A stretch of DNA of 64,000 nucleotides from Peromyscus leucopus (taxonomy: Eukaryota; Chordata; Mammalia; Rodentia; Cricetidae), in assembly GCF_004664715.2 (NCBI RefSeq), contig NC_051069.1, positions 5,324,001 through 5,388,000 on the forward strand. Reading direction: 5' to 3'. Below are positions 45,770 to 57,600 of this stretch, one piece after another. Under the pieces are notes generated by a model. That model was not told where the DNA came from, searched no databases, and saw only the letters and a list, made by a program, of their open reading frames with translations. Positions within the stretch are counted from its first letter, which is position 1. Each line of letters opens with the position of its first letter. The translations under genes were made by a program, and so were the position numbers.

Positions 45770-46295
45770 AGGTTTTGTGAGCTCCCTAAAAAGATACCCA
45801 GGGTATTTCCTGCTACATTTTCTACAGAAGGTAATTTGTCAGTTAGCAAGCTGAGTGAGAAGCGTGTTCTTCACCAGTCGGATCCTTCTGGGATGCTGTC
45901 GGCTCTGCATATCTACATAGTGCTGGGCGTTTGTGCCAGGCTGGGATGTACAAGATGCTTGACAACTCCAGCATTGTTGAGCAAGATGCTCAAATCATTG
46001 CCCAGTCTGTGCCCTGGTGCGGCTCTCATTCTCTCCTCCCAGTCCCTCGATACTCCCAGATAACGAGAAAGCAGAACTCCTGGCTGGCCCATTTGGACAT
46101 GGATTTCCTTCTCTGCCACGTGCGTCTTGCTCTGAGCATCTGCTCCGGGACGAGCAGACTCTGGTTGCACATCTGCAGACCGACTGCTCGGGTGTCGTCT
46201 GTGCCTCCACCTTGGGAGTTGTTCCTAGCTCACTGAGAGCTTCCTGGGAAGCTGTAGTCGGTCCCAACTGACTCTGTTTCCTTTTGACTCTCCAG
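45219..46295 (+). other. Intron 17
   Basis: GT-AG. It contains a G-rich patch (45457-45482) and a 44-base T run (45725-45768). The 46260-46295 acceptor region is pyrimidine-rich. The rest is unassigned. Confidence 0.9.
45725..45768. repeat. T44 homopolymer
   Basis: Forty-four T preceded by TTTTGCTTTGC. The sequence 3' of it (GAGGTTTTGTGAG...) does not resemble a B1 or B2, so it may be the A-tail of an old retrocopy on the - strand or a simple repeat. Confidence 0.9.
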
Positions 46296-46435
46296 ACGAA
46301 AGAAGATCAGATGCAAGTGATAGGGAACCTTAAGAATATCTCTATGGCATCCAGCAAGCTGCTCTTAGCTGCCAAGTCTCTCTCTGTAGATCCTGGAGCT
46401 CCCAACGCAAAAAATCTTCTGGCTGCAGCTGCAAG
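46296..46435 (+). CDS. Tln2: Tln2 local exon 18: R6
   Basis: Acceptor actctccag, donor AG|gtaaga. It has 46 codons plus two bases of an arginine codon, TKEDQMQVIGNLKNISM to LLAAAAR. Phase 0 in, 2 out. LKNISMASSKLLLAAK is the conserved R6 helix. The A-rich codons GCA AAA AAT are in frame. Confidence 0.97.
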
Positions 46436-46699
46436 GTAAGAGTGTGGTGAGATGTGCTTTATGGATGTGTAAAGGGTTCTGTCACATTTGAAGGGTGTGC
46501 TCAGCGTCCTGCCACTTTGGCTGAGCAAAGAATTGCTGCTATCCTTGTCCAAGGTAGAGTAAATTGATGGAAATTCTGGCTTTCTGTAAAATTAACTCAT
46601 TCCTGTATTTTGGGCCCACTAAGAATGTCTTCCATCTTCCCAGATGGCCTCTTTGATTCTTACTTAGGCTGCACTGACTTGTAAACATGATAGTTTAAG

Positions 46700-47045
46700 T
46701 AGTTTTTTTTTTCTTTCATATTCATGTTCATGTATAGTATGGTGTGTGTGCATGTCTGTGAATTCAGGTGTGTGATCACATATGTAAAATCCTGAAGTGG
46801 ATGTTGGGAATCATCCTTGAACATACTCTGTCGATCTTCCACCTTATTTATCGAGCAGGGTGTCTTAGTCAAACCCAGAGTTTGCTGATAGGGCTAGTGG
46901 TCTCACTAGCCAACCCTGTCTCCATCTGCCAAGGTTAGAATTACATGTGGGCCACCACGTTCAGTCAGCACTTTACGTAAGTTCTAGGAATGTGAACACT
47001 GGTCCTCATGATTGCTGTGCAATCATTTGAACTCCCTGACCCCTA
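46700..47045 (-). repeat. Composite SINE (B4/RSINE-like)
   Basis: 'gatcttccaccttatttatc' and 'ctgtctccatctgccaaggt' resemble an antisense composite element. Weak. Confidence 0.4.
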
Positions 47046-47705
47046 AGTAGATTGTTTAAAGCAGCATTATGTTGTTCAGATTTTGTAAGAAATAATGTGC
47101 TCACTGGGATAGACATCGGGACGTACTTAGATACAGTGCTCAAGCCATTCTGTCGACGCTGGGCATGTACTACACACTGGCATCCATGTTGGAGTAGATT
47201 TTCTGTGTTCTACCCATCACTTGCAGGAGGGCTGTGGTTTAGGGTCAGGGGGTGACAATGGATGTACACTGTTACTGACCTGAATTAAAATGTGAAGCCA
47301 AGTTTGGGGTGATTTCAGTACCCTTCCCTCCACTCACTCCTTGTACTCACTTTAGGGATGTAGTACGGTTTCTGCTGCCCAGCCACCACTGTGACACTTT
47401 GAGCTCAGTGAGTAGGATTGACTGCCGGTGTGTGTGGTCCTGGGCTGCTGGGATGGCCCAGGACCGTCTCACACAAGCGGTCTCAGGTTCATTGTCCCAC
47501 ACTGCAAGCAAAGGCTGTGTTGTGACTCTTTGGTGTTACCTAGATCCTCAGCATCGTTTCACATTATGTATAACAACACTGGGGGTGGGGACTGAGAGGT
47601 GACTGGGGACAGAGAATAAGGGGAAACCTTTTCAAAATGTGCACATTTGTGATAAGCTTCAATTCTGCTTGAACTTTATTCATTTAGGTTTGTGAGCTTA
47701 CTTAC

Positions 47706-47852
47706 CTATTTATTTTGAGACGGGGTCTCTCTGTGTAGCCCTGAATGTCGAGGAACTCCCTATGTAGACTACCCTGGCCTACAACTCCCGGAAATCTGCT
47801 TGCCTCTGCCTCCCCACTGTTAGGAACAAAGGCATGCACTGGACTGGCATTT
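47706..47852 (-). repeat. B1 SINE
   Basis: 'gacggggtctctctgtgtag' to 'aggaacaaaggcatgcactg', antisense B1. Confidence 0.78.
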
Positions 47853-48229
47853 GATTTTTAACTTGGGTTTTGTTTGGGTTTTTTTTGTTGTTGTTGTTGT
47901 TTTATTTTGTTGTTGTTCCTGTCTTTAAGCTGTCTGAGTTCAAAAACCTAAATTCTAATCCAAGGTGCTTTAATGGTCTACCTGCCCGGTCAGGTATTCA
48001 GGTGGGTCAACCTGCCCAAGCTTTGCTGCCTGTAAAGTGGGGTGTAAGGCCAGCTGCCTTCAGCAGTTTTTAGTGTTTATGGTGCTAATAGTGGCATCCT
48101 GTCTCTCCTTCCGTGTTGACCTGAGCGAATGTTTGAAATTTGTGTTTGCCTTTTTTTGTGGAGGGATAGACAATTCTCTAGCAAGCCTTCGGGTTTACTC
48201 ACTTAACTTCTGCCTTATCCTTTGTCTTT

Positions 48230-48550
48230 CTGCTATGACAACATGTCTGACAAGAACAACCTAAGGAAATAAGGTCTTATTTTTGCTCAGAGCTTGAGGG
48301 TCCAGTCCGCCCGGGCAGGGAAGTCTTGGCGGCAAGGCTTTGAGGCAGCTGTTCACATTGCCTCTGTCCTCAGGAAGGAGAGCAGTGAGCACTGGTGCTC
48401 AGGCCCCCCGCCCATGGAATGGTGCCACCCACAGTTAGGGTGGGCCTTCTCGCCTCTGTTAACACAATCCAGAATCTTCCTCACAGGCACGGGTAGTGAT
48501 TTGTCTCCTGGGCGATTCTAGAGCCTGTCAAGGTGACAGTCAGTACGAAC
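48230..48550 (+). repeat. Rodent ~350-base interspersed repeat, copy 10
   Basis: 'gagcactggtgctcaggccc', 'ggtgccacccacagttaggg' and 'gagcctgtcaaggtgacagt' match the family. Confidence 0.55.
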
Positions 48551-49176
48551 GATGGGAGCCGCAGGAACATTTAGTGGCAGACAGTAGCCAGCGCCACAGG
48601 GGACTGCAAAGTTTTCCTCTCACCAGCCCGCCCCAGTCTGTATTTCACTTGTCATTGCTCTAGTAAAACACATACCCTCCTTGGACAGTGGGGGCGCGCA
48701 CAGGGTGGGCATCTGTTCTATTCAGTCCCCCCTCCTTGAAAGGCTTCTTTTTTTTTTTCCCCCTTACATTTTTTTCCTGCCAAGAGCCTTTGGGAAAGAC
48801 AGCTGATGTTTCCAGGTGTCTGAACTCCAATGTTTTTTATTATCTTCATTTTTTTGCATCATTTCCAAATTGTAGTTTCCAGCTTTAATGAGCTGTTCAC
48901 TCTCTTGAACTATGGGAAGAAGGGGAGAATATAAATTGGCTTTTTAAAAGCTAACTATAGAAGGCCACATAGACCAGAAAAGAATTATGGCTCCAGGTAT
49001 CCACAGGCCCCCTGGTGGTAGCACTTGAGAACAGGAGCCCAGATGGAAAATCTCAGCCTGTGACCCAGCTTCCAGGCTGACAGTAAACACGGAACTTGAA
49101 GGTTTTTCTTTGGTTTTGTTTATTTTGTTGTTTTTGTTTTGTTTTATTTTGTTTATTTATTTATTTATTTATTTTT

Positions 49177-49322
49177 TGAGACAGGGTGTCCCTGTGTAAC
49201 AGTTCTGGCTGTCCTGGAACTCACTCTGTAGACCAGGCTGGCCTCGAATTTGCAGAGGCACCTGCCTCTGTCTCCTGAGTGCTGGGGCGTAAGGCCTGGG
49301 CCACCACCACCTGGGGAGACTG
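49177..49322 (-). repeat. B1 SINE
   Basis: 'gagacagggtgtccctgtgt', 'tagaccaggctggcctcgaa' and 'gtgctggggcgtaaggcctg'. The preceding TTTA/TTTG run (about 49120-49175) is its reversed A-tail. Confidence 0.88.
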
Positions 49323-49596
49323 AGGATTTTAAAGCCAAGAAGGTACTCAAAACATCTCACATGGAAGTAGTGGTGTGGAATAGACGTGATGCCATGATCC
49401 TGGTACCTCCTTTGTGATTTCTTGGTGTGTTTTGGCTCCTTCTGCTCCTGGTTCTTCAGCAGGTACTCCAGCCATATCCAGGGCAAGCTCCCGTGGAGAC
49501 ACAAGCTTCATCTGATTAGGGGATCATCTGTCCATGCTTGTTTCGTAGGTTCTTCGTAGATATGTATATAAAGGGTCTGAAGGGGCCAAGGCCAGA

Positions 49597-49650
49597 GCTG
49601 GGTGCTGGGTGCTGGGTACTGGGTACTGGGTGCTGGGTACTGGATGTTAG
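49597..49650. repeat. 7-base GGGT[G/A]CT tandem repeat
   Basis: About seven units of GCTGGGT/ACTGGGT, giving seven evenly spaced GGG runs on the + strand. Confidence 0.92.
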
Positions 49651-51055
49651 GTGCACACACACATAGGCTCATATGAGTACATAGGAGACTGAGCAACAGA
49701 GTCCTCTTTCTTCAGGTCCACAGTCCTGTCCATTCTGGCAACAGCCCAGTCCTGTTTGTCCCTCTGTGCATGGTCCTAGCTTGCCTGTCCTGTGGCTGTC
49801 AACTTTGCTATATATACCCCTTGTTCTTTGGGGCTCTGTGATCCTTCGTGCTCTGGGCACCGAAGTTGCTTTTGAAGAAAATACTGAGGTTATCTTTCCT
49901 CACCTCTGAACTCTGCCTCAGCACCTCGGGGGGGCTTGATGATGGGCCTTTGGTTTATGGCACCTGTGGGGAAGGAGTGGGATTCTGTCTTGTGCCCGTC
50001 TTGGTCATCTTCCTGTGTGACTGGCCAAGCTCTGGCTCATCTCTGCCAAGTCAGGCCAATTCATTCCTCTGTCGACCAATTGATCTGACCTCTCCCCACC
50101 CAGGAGCTGGGGTCTTGGTCTGACACTCCTTGAACTTGGGCCTGGAATGGAAACCCAGTCTACAGCTGCAGGAAGGTCTCAACTCATTCCCTCTGAGCAC
50201 TGTCCACACGGGTCGGTGTCAACATGGATCACCCTTGCCACAGGAACAGCTGGCTGGCTGTTGTCCCGTCTTCTGAGGGTCTTCCCTGGGAAACAGAAGC
50301 TCCTTGTGTCCCCTTGGGTCCTGATAGACAGGCTTTTTTTTCCCCCACTTCCAGAGACTGTGACAAAGGATGAACAAGCAAGCTGCGCGAAGGGAGGGTG
50401 GCCTGTACCCAATAACAAAGAAAAATATAAATGGCAGCTTTCCTTTTTTTGTTGGTCTCGGCCTTCCTCCAGTCCAGGCTCTAACGCAGCATAGACTCTT
50501 TTGGCAGCATCCTTAACCCTCATTCACACCTTCGCTTGTGCGGAGTCCCAGCCCAGGACCGGGGCTGATTTTTTTCCATGCTTTGATCTGCTTGTCGGCC
50601 GTTTTTCCTGTCCTGCCCCCGGTCATGTCTGTCTCGATGTCTTACCTTTGTCCTCTTGCTTCTCAGCCAGATTGCCAGCACCTTGCTGGCCTAGGGAGGG
50701 TTAAACTCCATTTGTTTTTAAGTCTCCAAGCCTTGGGCAGAATATGGCCCAGAGGCCGCTTACAGAGAAGCTGACTGCCTCTCTCCCCGACTCCTTGCAG
50801 AAGAGACTAGTCGTGTTTTGTTTCCCCTCCAAGTTCCGTAACAGGTGACTTTTTTACCTTGTGATGATTCCAGCACTACATAATAAGACTCTGTCTCAAT
50901 GAAGTAGAAAAGAAAAAATTCCAGCCAGATCTGCCAAATTTGAGTCAGTTCAGTGTCTCTGGAACTAAGTAATTTTACTTTAGAACCCCCTGTTAGTCTC
51001 CGAGGTTGCAGATCTCCATTCTTTAAATATACCTAGATAAAAGACAAAGCATAGG

Positions 51056-51172
51056 CTGGGTGTGCTGGTGCACGCCTTTCAGGAGGAAGAGGCAAGAGAT
51101 CCAGGCCAGTCTAGTCTCCAGAGTAAGTTCCCAGATAGCCAGGCTCTTAAATAGAGAAACCTTGACTGAAAA
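51056..51172 (+). repeat. Truncated B1 SINE
   Basis: 'ggtgtgctggtgcacgcctt', then 'ccaggccagtctagtctcca'. An internal segment is missing. Confidence 0.6.
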
Positions 51173-51176
51173 AAAA

Positions 51177-51177
51177 G

Positions 51178-51233
<56 letters not shown>

Positions 51234-51250
51234 CACAGACAGACAGACAG
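51177..51250. repeat. (GATA)n(GACA)n microsatellite
   Basis: About 13 GATA units, then GACA units, in the tail of the truncated B1. Confidence 0.95.
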
Positions 51251-51379
51251 GGACAAGAAAACACAATCTGTAGACTAGGAAATATGACTGTTTAACCTAT
51301 TTTTGTTGTGTATGTGTTTGTGTGTGCATATACTTATGTATGTGCATGTGGAGACCAGTGGTAAACGGTGGCTGTCTTA

Positions 51380-51620
51380 TTCAGTCACTCTCCATCTTAC
51401 TCTATGAACCAGGGTCTCTCGTTGATCATGGAACTCTCAGTCTCAGATAGACTGGCTGGTCAACCAGTCCCAGGCATCCTCCTTGTCTCTGCCTGCCCAG
51501 TGTTGGGATACAGGTGTGTGCCACCGCAGCCTGCTTTCTACGTGGGTGCTGGGCATCTGAAGTCAGTTCCTCAGACCTAGACAGCAACTGATTTACCAAC
51601 TGAGCCCTCTCCCCAGCCCT
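51380..51620 (-). repeat. B4 SINE
   Basis: 'actggctggtcaaccagtcc', 'gttgggatacaggtgtgtgc', 'gtgggtgctgggcatctgaa' and 'accaactgagccctctcccc'. Confidence 0.72.
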
Positions 51621-52429
51621 AACCTTTTTATATTAAAGAAATAAATTGATGTAGCTTTGAATTTACAGAGCCCAAATCCTGCTTGTTTTGGTGACTTTTT
51701 ATTATATATAAATTGGTCAATGTATGTATAATTTTTTGAGATTTGTTACAATTTACGTTTAAAACAACAGTGTAAACTCACTGTTAACCCTTTTATGTGT
51801 TTCAGTCTATCATTTGTACAGGGAATAGATTCACTGTTTAGACCGTTTTTTCGATTGTATTGTATTTAGGCATATATCGTGTATATTCTAGTACATTAGC
51901 AATATGTTATGCATTATGACTTTCAGTCACCACCCCCAAACCCTGTTATAACCTGTGTACTTATTTGGCCAGTCTTTCATTGTGGCACAGGCAGGGTCCC
52001 TGCTGATTCTTTCCTGGTGAAAATCACTGCTATCGTGTGAAACACATAAACGTTATTTCCTATTGTCAAGTGTTCATTTGCCTCGGAGTCACTGGGTTTA
52101 TATAGCGTTGTCAACCAGACTCTAAGATGTCTGATAGAGATTACTCATACTGTAACTGTTTGGTCATGGATCAATTACCTAAGTGACTCATTTAGATGTG
52201 CATGCCAGCGTTTTCGTAGTTTGTCCAGCCACAAACCACTAGTCTGCCTAGTTTTGTTTGTTTTGTTTTTTTTTTTTTTCCTTATTCTCATCTTTCAATT
52301 TACAGTTTTTTTTTTCACAGCTATAACAATAAAAGGCTAGGAAAAGGAGCCTCTTTCTCACAGCGCTGTTTCCTCTGGACTCACCAGTTGTCAACACTTT
52401 CTGAGTGGAAAAATCCCCCCACAGTAGCA

Positions 52430-52820
52430 CTTGGGAGCTCCCAGCCGCTGTGCCTGCCTGCACACAAGAGCCAACCAGTCAGCATTCTAACACGGGGTGG
52501 CAATGGTTTCATGAGCCCCTACCCTTGTCTGAGCGACTGTGGGCCGTTGGTGGCTCCTGGGGGAGGGAGAGCCAGCTTTCCTTAAGGGTGTGGCTCCTAG
52601 TAGGGGGATCAACTCAGTGAATAGCCCTACATCCGTAAGCATACAGGCAGCGTAATTAAAGTGGATGGTTTTTTTTTTTTTTTTTTAAAGAGCCATTGAG
52701 GTGAGGATAGATCAGGGAGAAGTTAAGAGGAAGAGTTGGGTCGGGGGTGAATATGGTCAAAATACATTGTATGAAATTCTGAGAATAATTAATAAAAATA
52801 TTTTTAAATAAAAATAATAA
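52430..52820 (+). repeat. L1 3' end (Lx-type)
   Basis: 'gtttcatgagcccctaccct', 'gagccagctttccttaaggg' and the classic terminus 'caaaatacattgtatgaaat' followed by an A-rich tail. Earlier sequence back to about 52380 may belong to it. Confidence 0.7.
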
Positions 52821-52844
52821 CAATAAATTTTAATCTGTAAACCA

Positions 52845-53044
52845 GATAGGGGATGAGAAGATGCCTGCTGCACAAGTGTAAGGACCTGAGTTCAGATCCC
52901 CAGAGCACCCATAAAAACCTGAGTGTGGTCACTGGCTTCTGTATGTACGCCTAGTGCTGGTGGTAAGGGTCATGGGTCAAAGAGAGGCAGAGACAGATCC
53001 TGGGTTCTCTCCGGCAAACTAGTACACTTTAAGACACGCGCACA

Positions 53045-53120
<76 letters not shown>
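52845..53120 (+). repeat. SINE (B3/B4-class) with CA/GA tract
   Basis: 'ggggatgagaagatgcctgc', 'aggacctgagttcagatccc' and 'cagagcaccc', ending in (CA)n(GA)n at 53045-53120. Confidence 0.55.
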
Positions 53121-53126
<6 letters not shown>

Positions 53127-53949
53127 GAGGAATGGATTTGCTGGAAAACTTCTGTGATGTGTAGAAATAAGGTCTAATGATCATGTTTTCACAATCAGGA
53201 CATTCTCTAAACCTTACTACAGTGACGTATGCTTGCCTATCCCCTCAGAATTTGGTCTTGAGAGCTGCCAAGCAGGAGATGGCATTGAGCTCTCTGAGGA
53301 ACATTTCAGATGTACACATTGTGGCCTTACCCTCCCAGGTCCCTCCCTGGAGCTAGGGACTGCTCTGCCTCCCTAGTCTTCTTCCTTTCCCTGTGGAAGG
53401 AAACGTGGCACTTTCTGATGACACCCTAATAAAGCACTTTTCCACAAGCCACAAGCATCCATCCTACAGCTACTATTTTGGGGTTCTCGCTTAAGTTTGA
53501 GAATGTTTTTCTTCTTCTCATCCTCCCTAGCTAAGCTTAAAATGGAAAGCAACATTTGATTGCATAATTTAGCTAATTGCCTTTGTATGTTGGCAACATC
53601 ATTTTCCATCTAATTTGATATTCTGTGGCGAGCTGAAAAGTCTGTTAAATTAATAAAACGGGGATCTCTTTTATTAGGCGGTGTTACTAACTAACCACAT
53701 GGGTCTTATTTTGGCCTTGGTTGTTCTCGGTTGCTCGTCAGCTGTGGCAGGTAGGAAGTATGAGCAGAATTCTGAGCTGGCCAGAAGTTTGGACCTGTAG
53801 AAGAAGGCTTGGGGTCGGCTTTAGAGCCACGTAGGCAGGCATGGATTTAAGTCTTTTTATCTTTGCCTTATTTATAACTCCCTCCTAAGGAGTTATCACA
53901 TCTTTTGGAGTCCTCATTTATGAAACATAAGAGATTTATTGCTTTTACT

Positions 53950-54060
53950 GACACATAGTATTTATATATATTATATATTAATTATTATATGTTATATATT
54001 ATATATAATATATATAATGTTAATTATAATTAATATTAATACATATAACAATTCAGTACA
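53950..54060. repeat. AT-rich palindromic block
   Basis: Overlapping TATATAATATAT and TTAATTATAATTAA motifs, nearly pure A/T. Confidence 0.85.
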
Positions 54061-54114
54061 TGTGTACAATGTGCAATGATGATATCAATGATTAGCATTT
54101 CTCTTGGGGGGATG

Positions 54115-54258
54115 TTGGAGATGGGGTTTCTTTGTGTGTCCCTGACCTTCCTGGAACTTGCTCTGTAGACCAGGCTGGCCTCGAACTCAGAGATTCACTT
54201 CCCTCTTCCTCTTGGGTGCTGGGATTAAAGGCATGGGACACCACCACTGGGCTTGTGA
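54115..54258 (-). repeat. B1 SINE
   Basis: 'gtagaccaggctggcctcga' and 'gggtgctgggattaaaggca', antisense B1. Confidence 0.92.
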
Positions 54259-54317
54259 TTAGCATTTCTAATGCCTAGGTATTTATCATTTCTATGCAAT
54301 TTCAAGACTTATTTTTT

Positions 54318-54327
54318 GGTTTTTAAA

Positions 54328-54381
<54 letters not shown>

Positions 54382-54512
54382 ACATTTGAGAGTGGGTGCC
54401 AGTAGAGTTAGAGGCAGTTGTGAGCTGCCTGACACAGATACTAGAAACCAAGCTCGGGTCTCTTTCGAGAGTAGTGCGGTCTCTCAATCACTGAGCCATC
54501 TCTCCGGCCCTC
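54318..54512 (-). repeat. B3-class SINE with GT tract
   Basis: (GT)n at 54330-54379 then 'gagtgggtgccagtagagtt' and 'caatcactgagccatctctc'. Confidence 0.72.
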
Positions 54513-55472
54513 TAAGATTCACTATAAAGCGATAACACTAAAGATAGTGTGACATTGCAGAAAGAACAGACCATTGGTCAGTGGAACAGAATAGAATCCA
54601 GAGGCAGACCCCCACAAACGTGGCCGACAGAGTGTACTTACCAAAGCAATTCAGTGGAGAAAAGATGCAATCTCCACAGGTTCTGTTAAAACAGACTTCC
54701 GTTTGCCCCTAAACTAAAAGCAAATCAGCTGTTTCCCACCTTGGAGAACCTAATCAGAAGAGAGCTTGAGTTGCTAAATTATCCATAACCCAGGCCAAGG
54801 TAAGCCAGGGGCTTCTCATAGTAGAGCAGGAAAAAAACTGGGTTTGCTTTCTAAGTTCTGAAAATAGAAATACATGTAAAATAATACCATAGGCTCTGAT
54901 GTAACCCTATTGGTGTTAATAAAAAAATAATAATAGCTGTTTCAAAGACTGGGACTTGGCTACTCAGGCCTAGTCATCCACACACTCTTTACTGGCAAGT
55001 AGAAATTTTAAGTGCTTGGCAAATTTAACTCTCTGCTTGTAGTATTTGAAAATGATCAAAATGTACCAAGGCTGTCCGAAAGAGCCTCCTGACTGGATAA
55101 TCTTGTTCCTTGAAGACTGCCACCAAAGGGTCCTGAAAATGGTGTCAGTCCGGTCTCTTTGCTGTTTGCAGCTTCATTGTCTCTCATGAATATATCAAAG
55201 GATAGTCTTAATTTCTTAAGGGGACCGTTAGAGCCCTTGAGAAATCAGATGGGTAATCAGAAGCAAGGTGGGGGGTCTACCTTCTCCTCGTCCCTGGGTG
55301 TGTTTCATTTGGGTTGTATAGCGAGAGCTTGTGGGAGTGGCCTCATGGGGACCACAGCCTAACTAGTCACTTCTCCCCTCTGCTGAGGGAAATGGCTGAA
55401 GTGTGTAAACACACAGACCAGTAAAATAAAACAGTAACACCAAACCTGTGCTCCTTTCTGTCCCTGCCCTAG

Positions 55473-55566
55473 GGCTGTCACAGAGAGCATCAATCAGCTC
55501 ATCATGTTGTGTACCCAGCAGGCCCCGGGGCAGAAGGAGTGTGACAATGCCCTGCGGGAGCTTGAG
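55473..55566 (+). CDS. Tln2: Tln2 local exon 19: R6/R7
   Basis: Acceptor gccctag, donor GAG|gtgagt. One base completes the arginine, then 31 codons AVTESINQLIMLCTQQAPG to ALRELE. It joins R6 to R7 (from about 1359). LCTQQAPGQKECDNALRELE is nearly identical in both talins. LIM at this point is LIT in human talin-2 as I recall. Phase 2 in, 0 out. Confidence 0.97.
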
Positions 55567-55876
55567 GTGAGTGCCCTGGAAGGCTGCCAAGGGTGGGAGC
55601 ACTCTGGGCCTGTGTCCCTGGGTCTCTTCGCCTGTTGGTGAGTGTCTCTCTTCTGTCCTTGCCTTCTGTCTCTCCTAGGAGGCTGGGAGGCACTAGAGAA
55701 GATGGCATCTTGTAGTATGTTTACCAGTGTTCCTTCTCCTTCTAGGCCAATGTGTATTTTGGTAAAAGGTCTTTCCATTCAAACAGGAAGTGGTAAATTG
55801 AGTGTAGACTGCCAATGAGCAAACTTTGCCTATAAAGTATTAAAGAGATTATTCTCGGATAACTGGGAGAGATATG

Positions 55877-56135
55877 GAGGCTGGGGCTGGAGAGGTAGCC
55901 ACCTTGGTAAAGTACATGCCACAAACAGGAGCACCTGGGGTTCTAGCCCTAGGCCACACACAGAAGTTGGGCATGGTGGTGGAAACATGGAAACAGACTG
56001 ATCCATGAGGCTTGCTTGTCAGACATCCTAGAGATTTTGTCTCAAAACCAAAGTTGATGGCACCTGAGGAATGCACCTGAAGTTGACCTATGGACACCAT
56101 AATGTTGGTGGATTTTTCTTTGGGTTACCAGTTCA
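55877..56135 (+). repeat. SINE (B2/B4-related)
   Basis: 'ggctggggctggagaggtag' start, 'tgggcatggtggtggaaaca' and 'gtctcaaaaccaaag' interior. The A-run at 56137 is a plausible tail. Confidence 0.45.
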
Positions 56136-56136
56136 C

Positions 56137-56162
56137 AAAAAAAAAAAAAAAAAAAAAAAAAA

Positions 56163-56236
<74 letters not shown>

Positions 56237-56239
56237 AAA
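56137..56239. repeat. A-run plus (GAAA)n
   Basis: About 26 A, then about 19 GAAA units: 103 bases of pure purine. Confidence 0.95.
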
Positions 56240-56242
56240 TGG

Positions 56243-56530
56243 CAGAAGCTTATTATTAATTATGAAAGTTCAGCCGGTAGCTTAGGCTTGTTTCTAACTA
56301 ACTCTTGTAACTTACATTAACCCATATCTTTTAATCTGCATTCTTTTACATGGCTCGGTTACCTTTACCCTGTGCTGCCCATGCTGCTTCCTCTGCATCT
56401 CCTGGCATCTCCACCCTTTTCCTTCCCAGCATCCTCTGTGCCTGGAAATCCTGCCTAGCCATTGGCCATTCGACTTTTTATTAAATCAGAGTGACACATC
56501 TTCACAGTGTACAAAAAGGTCACTCCACAA
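56243..56530 (+). mobile_element. Solo-LTR-like segment (old endogenous retrovirus remnant)
   Basis: Shares core phrases with 61408-61740: 'ttaacccatatcttttaatc', 'acatggctcggttacc' and 'ggccattcgactttttatta'. No internal retroviral genes are present, so it is a non-coding remnant. Family not certain. Confidence 0.4.
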
Positions 56531-57019
56531 CACCATACCCATGTGCACACATCTTCACACAAGCAAACACACATGCCACATGCAGGGGACACACTGGAGG
56601 AGGTCAAGAGGAGTACTTGCCACTGCATAACTTAGGAGACTTCTAGTGGTGCTTGTGGATGCCTTTGACTTGCATTTATGCCTGTGTTTATATCTGAAAC
56701 TCTGCGTGTTTCTCGTAGAAAGGCTGTGGGTAAAGAAGCCAGTTGTGCCTACTCATATGTAAAGTCGCCCTCACCTTCACAGAGCCGATTGAATGGGCTC
56801 AGTGGTTATCTCAGTAGACACAACTTGTTTGTACCTGCCGTTCTGTCCGTCCAGTTGTCTGCATGGCTAGCATGGGTCTGACTCCGTGGGAATACTCGTG
56901 GCAGCTTCTGAATGCTTGATCGAGGCCCTGATGACAGAGATAGGCAGAGTGGAAGGGAAAGGGTCTGACAGGGCAGGACGGAAGCATTTGAAAACTTCTG
57001 GGAATGGGTCTTACACGGT

Positions 57020-57600
57020 GTTCCGGCATGCTTTCTGTTGCTGTGATGAACACCATAACCAAAAGCAACTTGTGGGAGGAAGAGTCTGATTTAGCTTACA
57101 GGTGACAGTTCCTCAGTGAGGGAAGCCAAGGCAAGAACTCAAGGCAGGAACTTGAAGCAGAAACCATAGAGGAATGTTGCATACTGGCTTCCTCCTAGGC
57201 TCATGTCCAGCTCACCTTTCTTGTACAGCCCAGGCCTATCTATCTGCCTAGTAATGGTGCCTCACATAGGCTGGCCTTTTTTTTTTTTTTTTTAATAAGG
57301 ATTTATTTATTTATTATGTATACAATATTCTGCCTGCATGTATGCTGCAGCCAGAAAGGGCACAGATTCATTACAGATGGTTGTGAGCCACATGTGGTTG
57401 CTGGGAATTGAACTCAGGACCTTTGGAAGAGCAAGCAGTGCTCTTAACCCCTGAGCCATCTCTCCAGCCCAGGCTGGGCCTTCTTACATCACTTAGCAAT
57501 CAAGATAATGTCCCAGAGGCATGCCCACAGTATAGTCTCAGGAGGCAGCTCTTCATTTGGGGTTCCCTCTCTCCGAGTGTGTTGAGTTGACAACCAGAAT
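57020..57600 (+). repeat. Rodent repeat copy 11, split by a B2
   Basis: 'gttgctgtgatgaacaccat' and 'ccaaaagcaacttgtgggag' open it and 'gttgagttgacaaccagaat' closes it. The insert is 57277-57470. Confidence 0.78.
57277..57470 (-). mobile_element. B2 SINE with target-site duplication
   Basis: Near-consensus antisense B2 with a T run (its A-tail) at the left. Flanked by AGGCTGGCC (57268-57276) and AGGCTGGGCC (57471-57480), a likely target-site duplication. A young insertion. Confidence 0.9.

Larger units (their letters stand above)
46436..55472 (+). other. Intron 18 (9.0 kb, longest here)
   Basis: GT-AG. Contents in order: antisense composite SINE (46700), antisense B1 (47706), rodent repeat (48230), antisense B1 (49177), 7-base G-rich repeat (49597), truncated B1 plus GATA/GACA (51056-51250), antisense B4 (51380), L1 3' end (52430-52820), SINE with CA/GA tract (52845-53120), AT-rich block (53950), antisense B1 (54115) and antisense B3 (54318). 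The stretches 49650-51050, 51625-52425 and 53130-53945 are unassigned. Confidence 0.9.
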
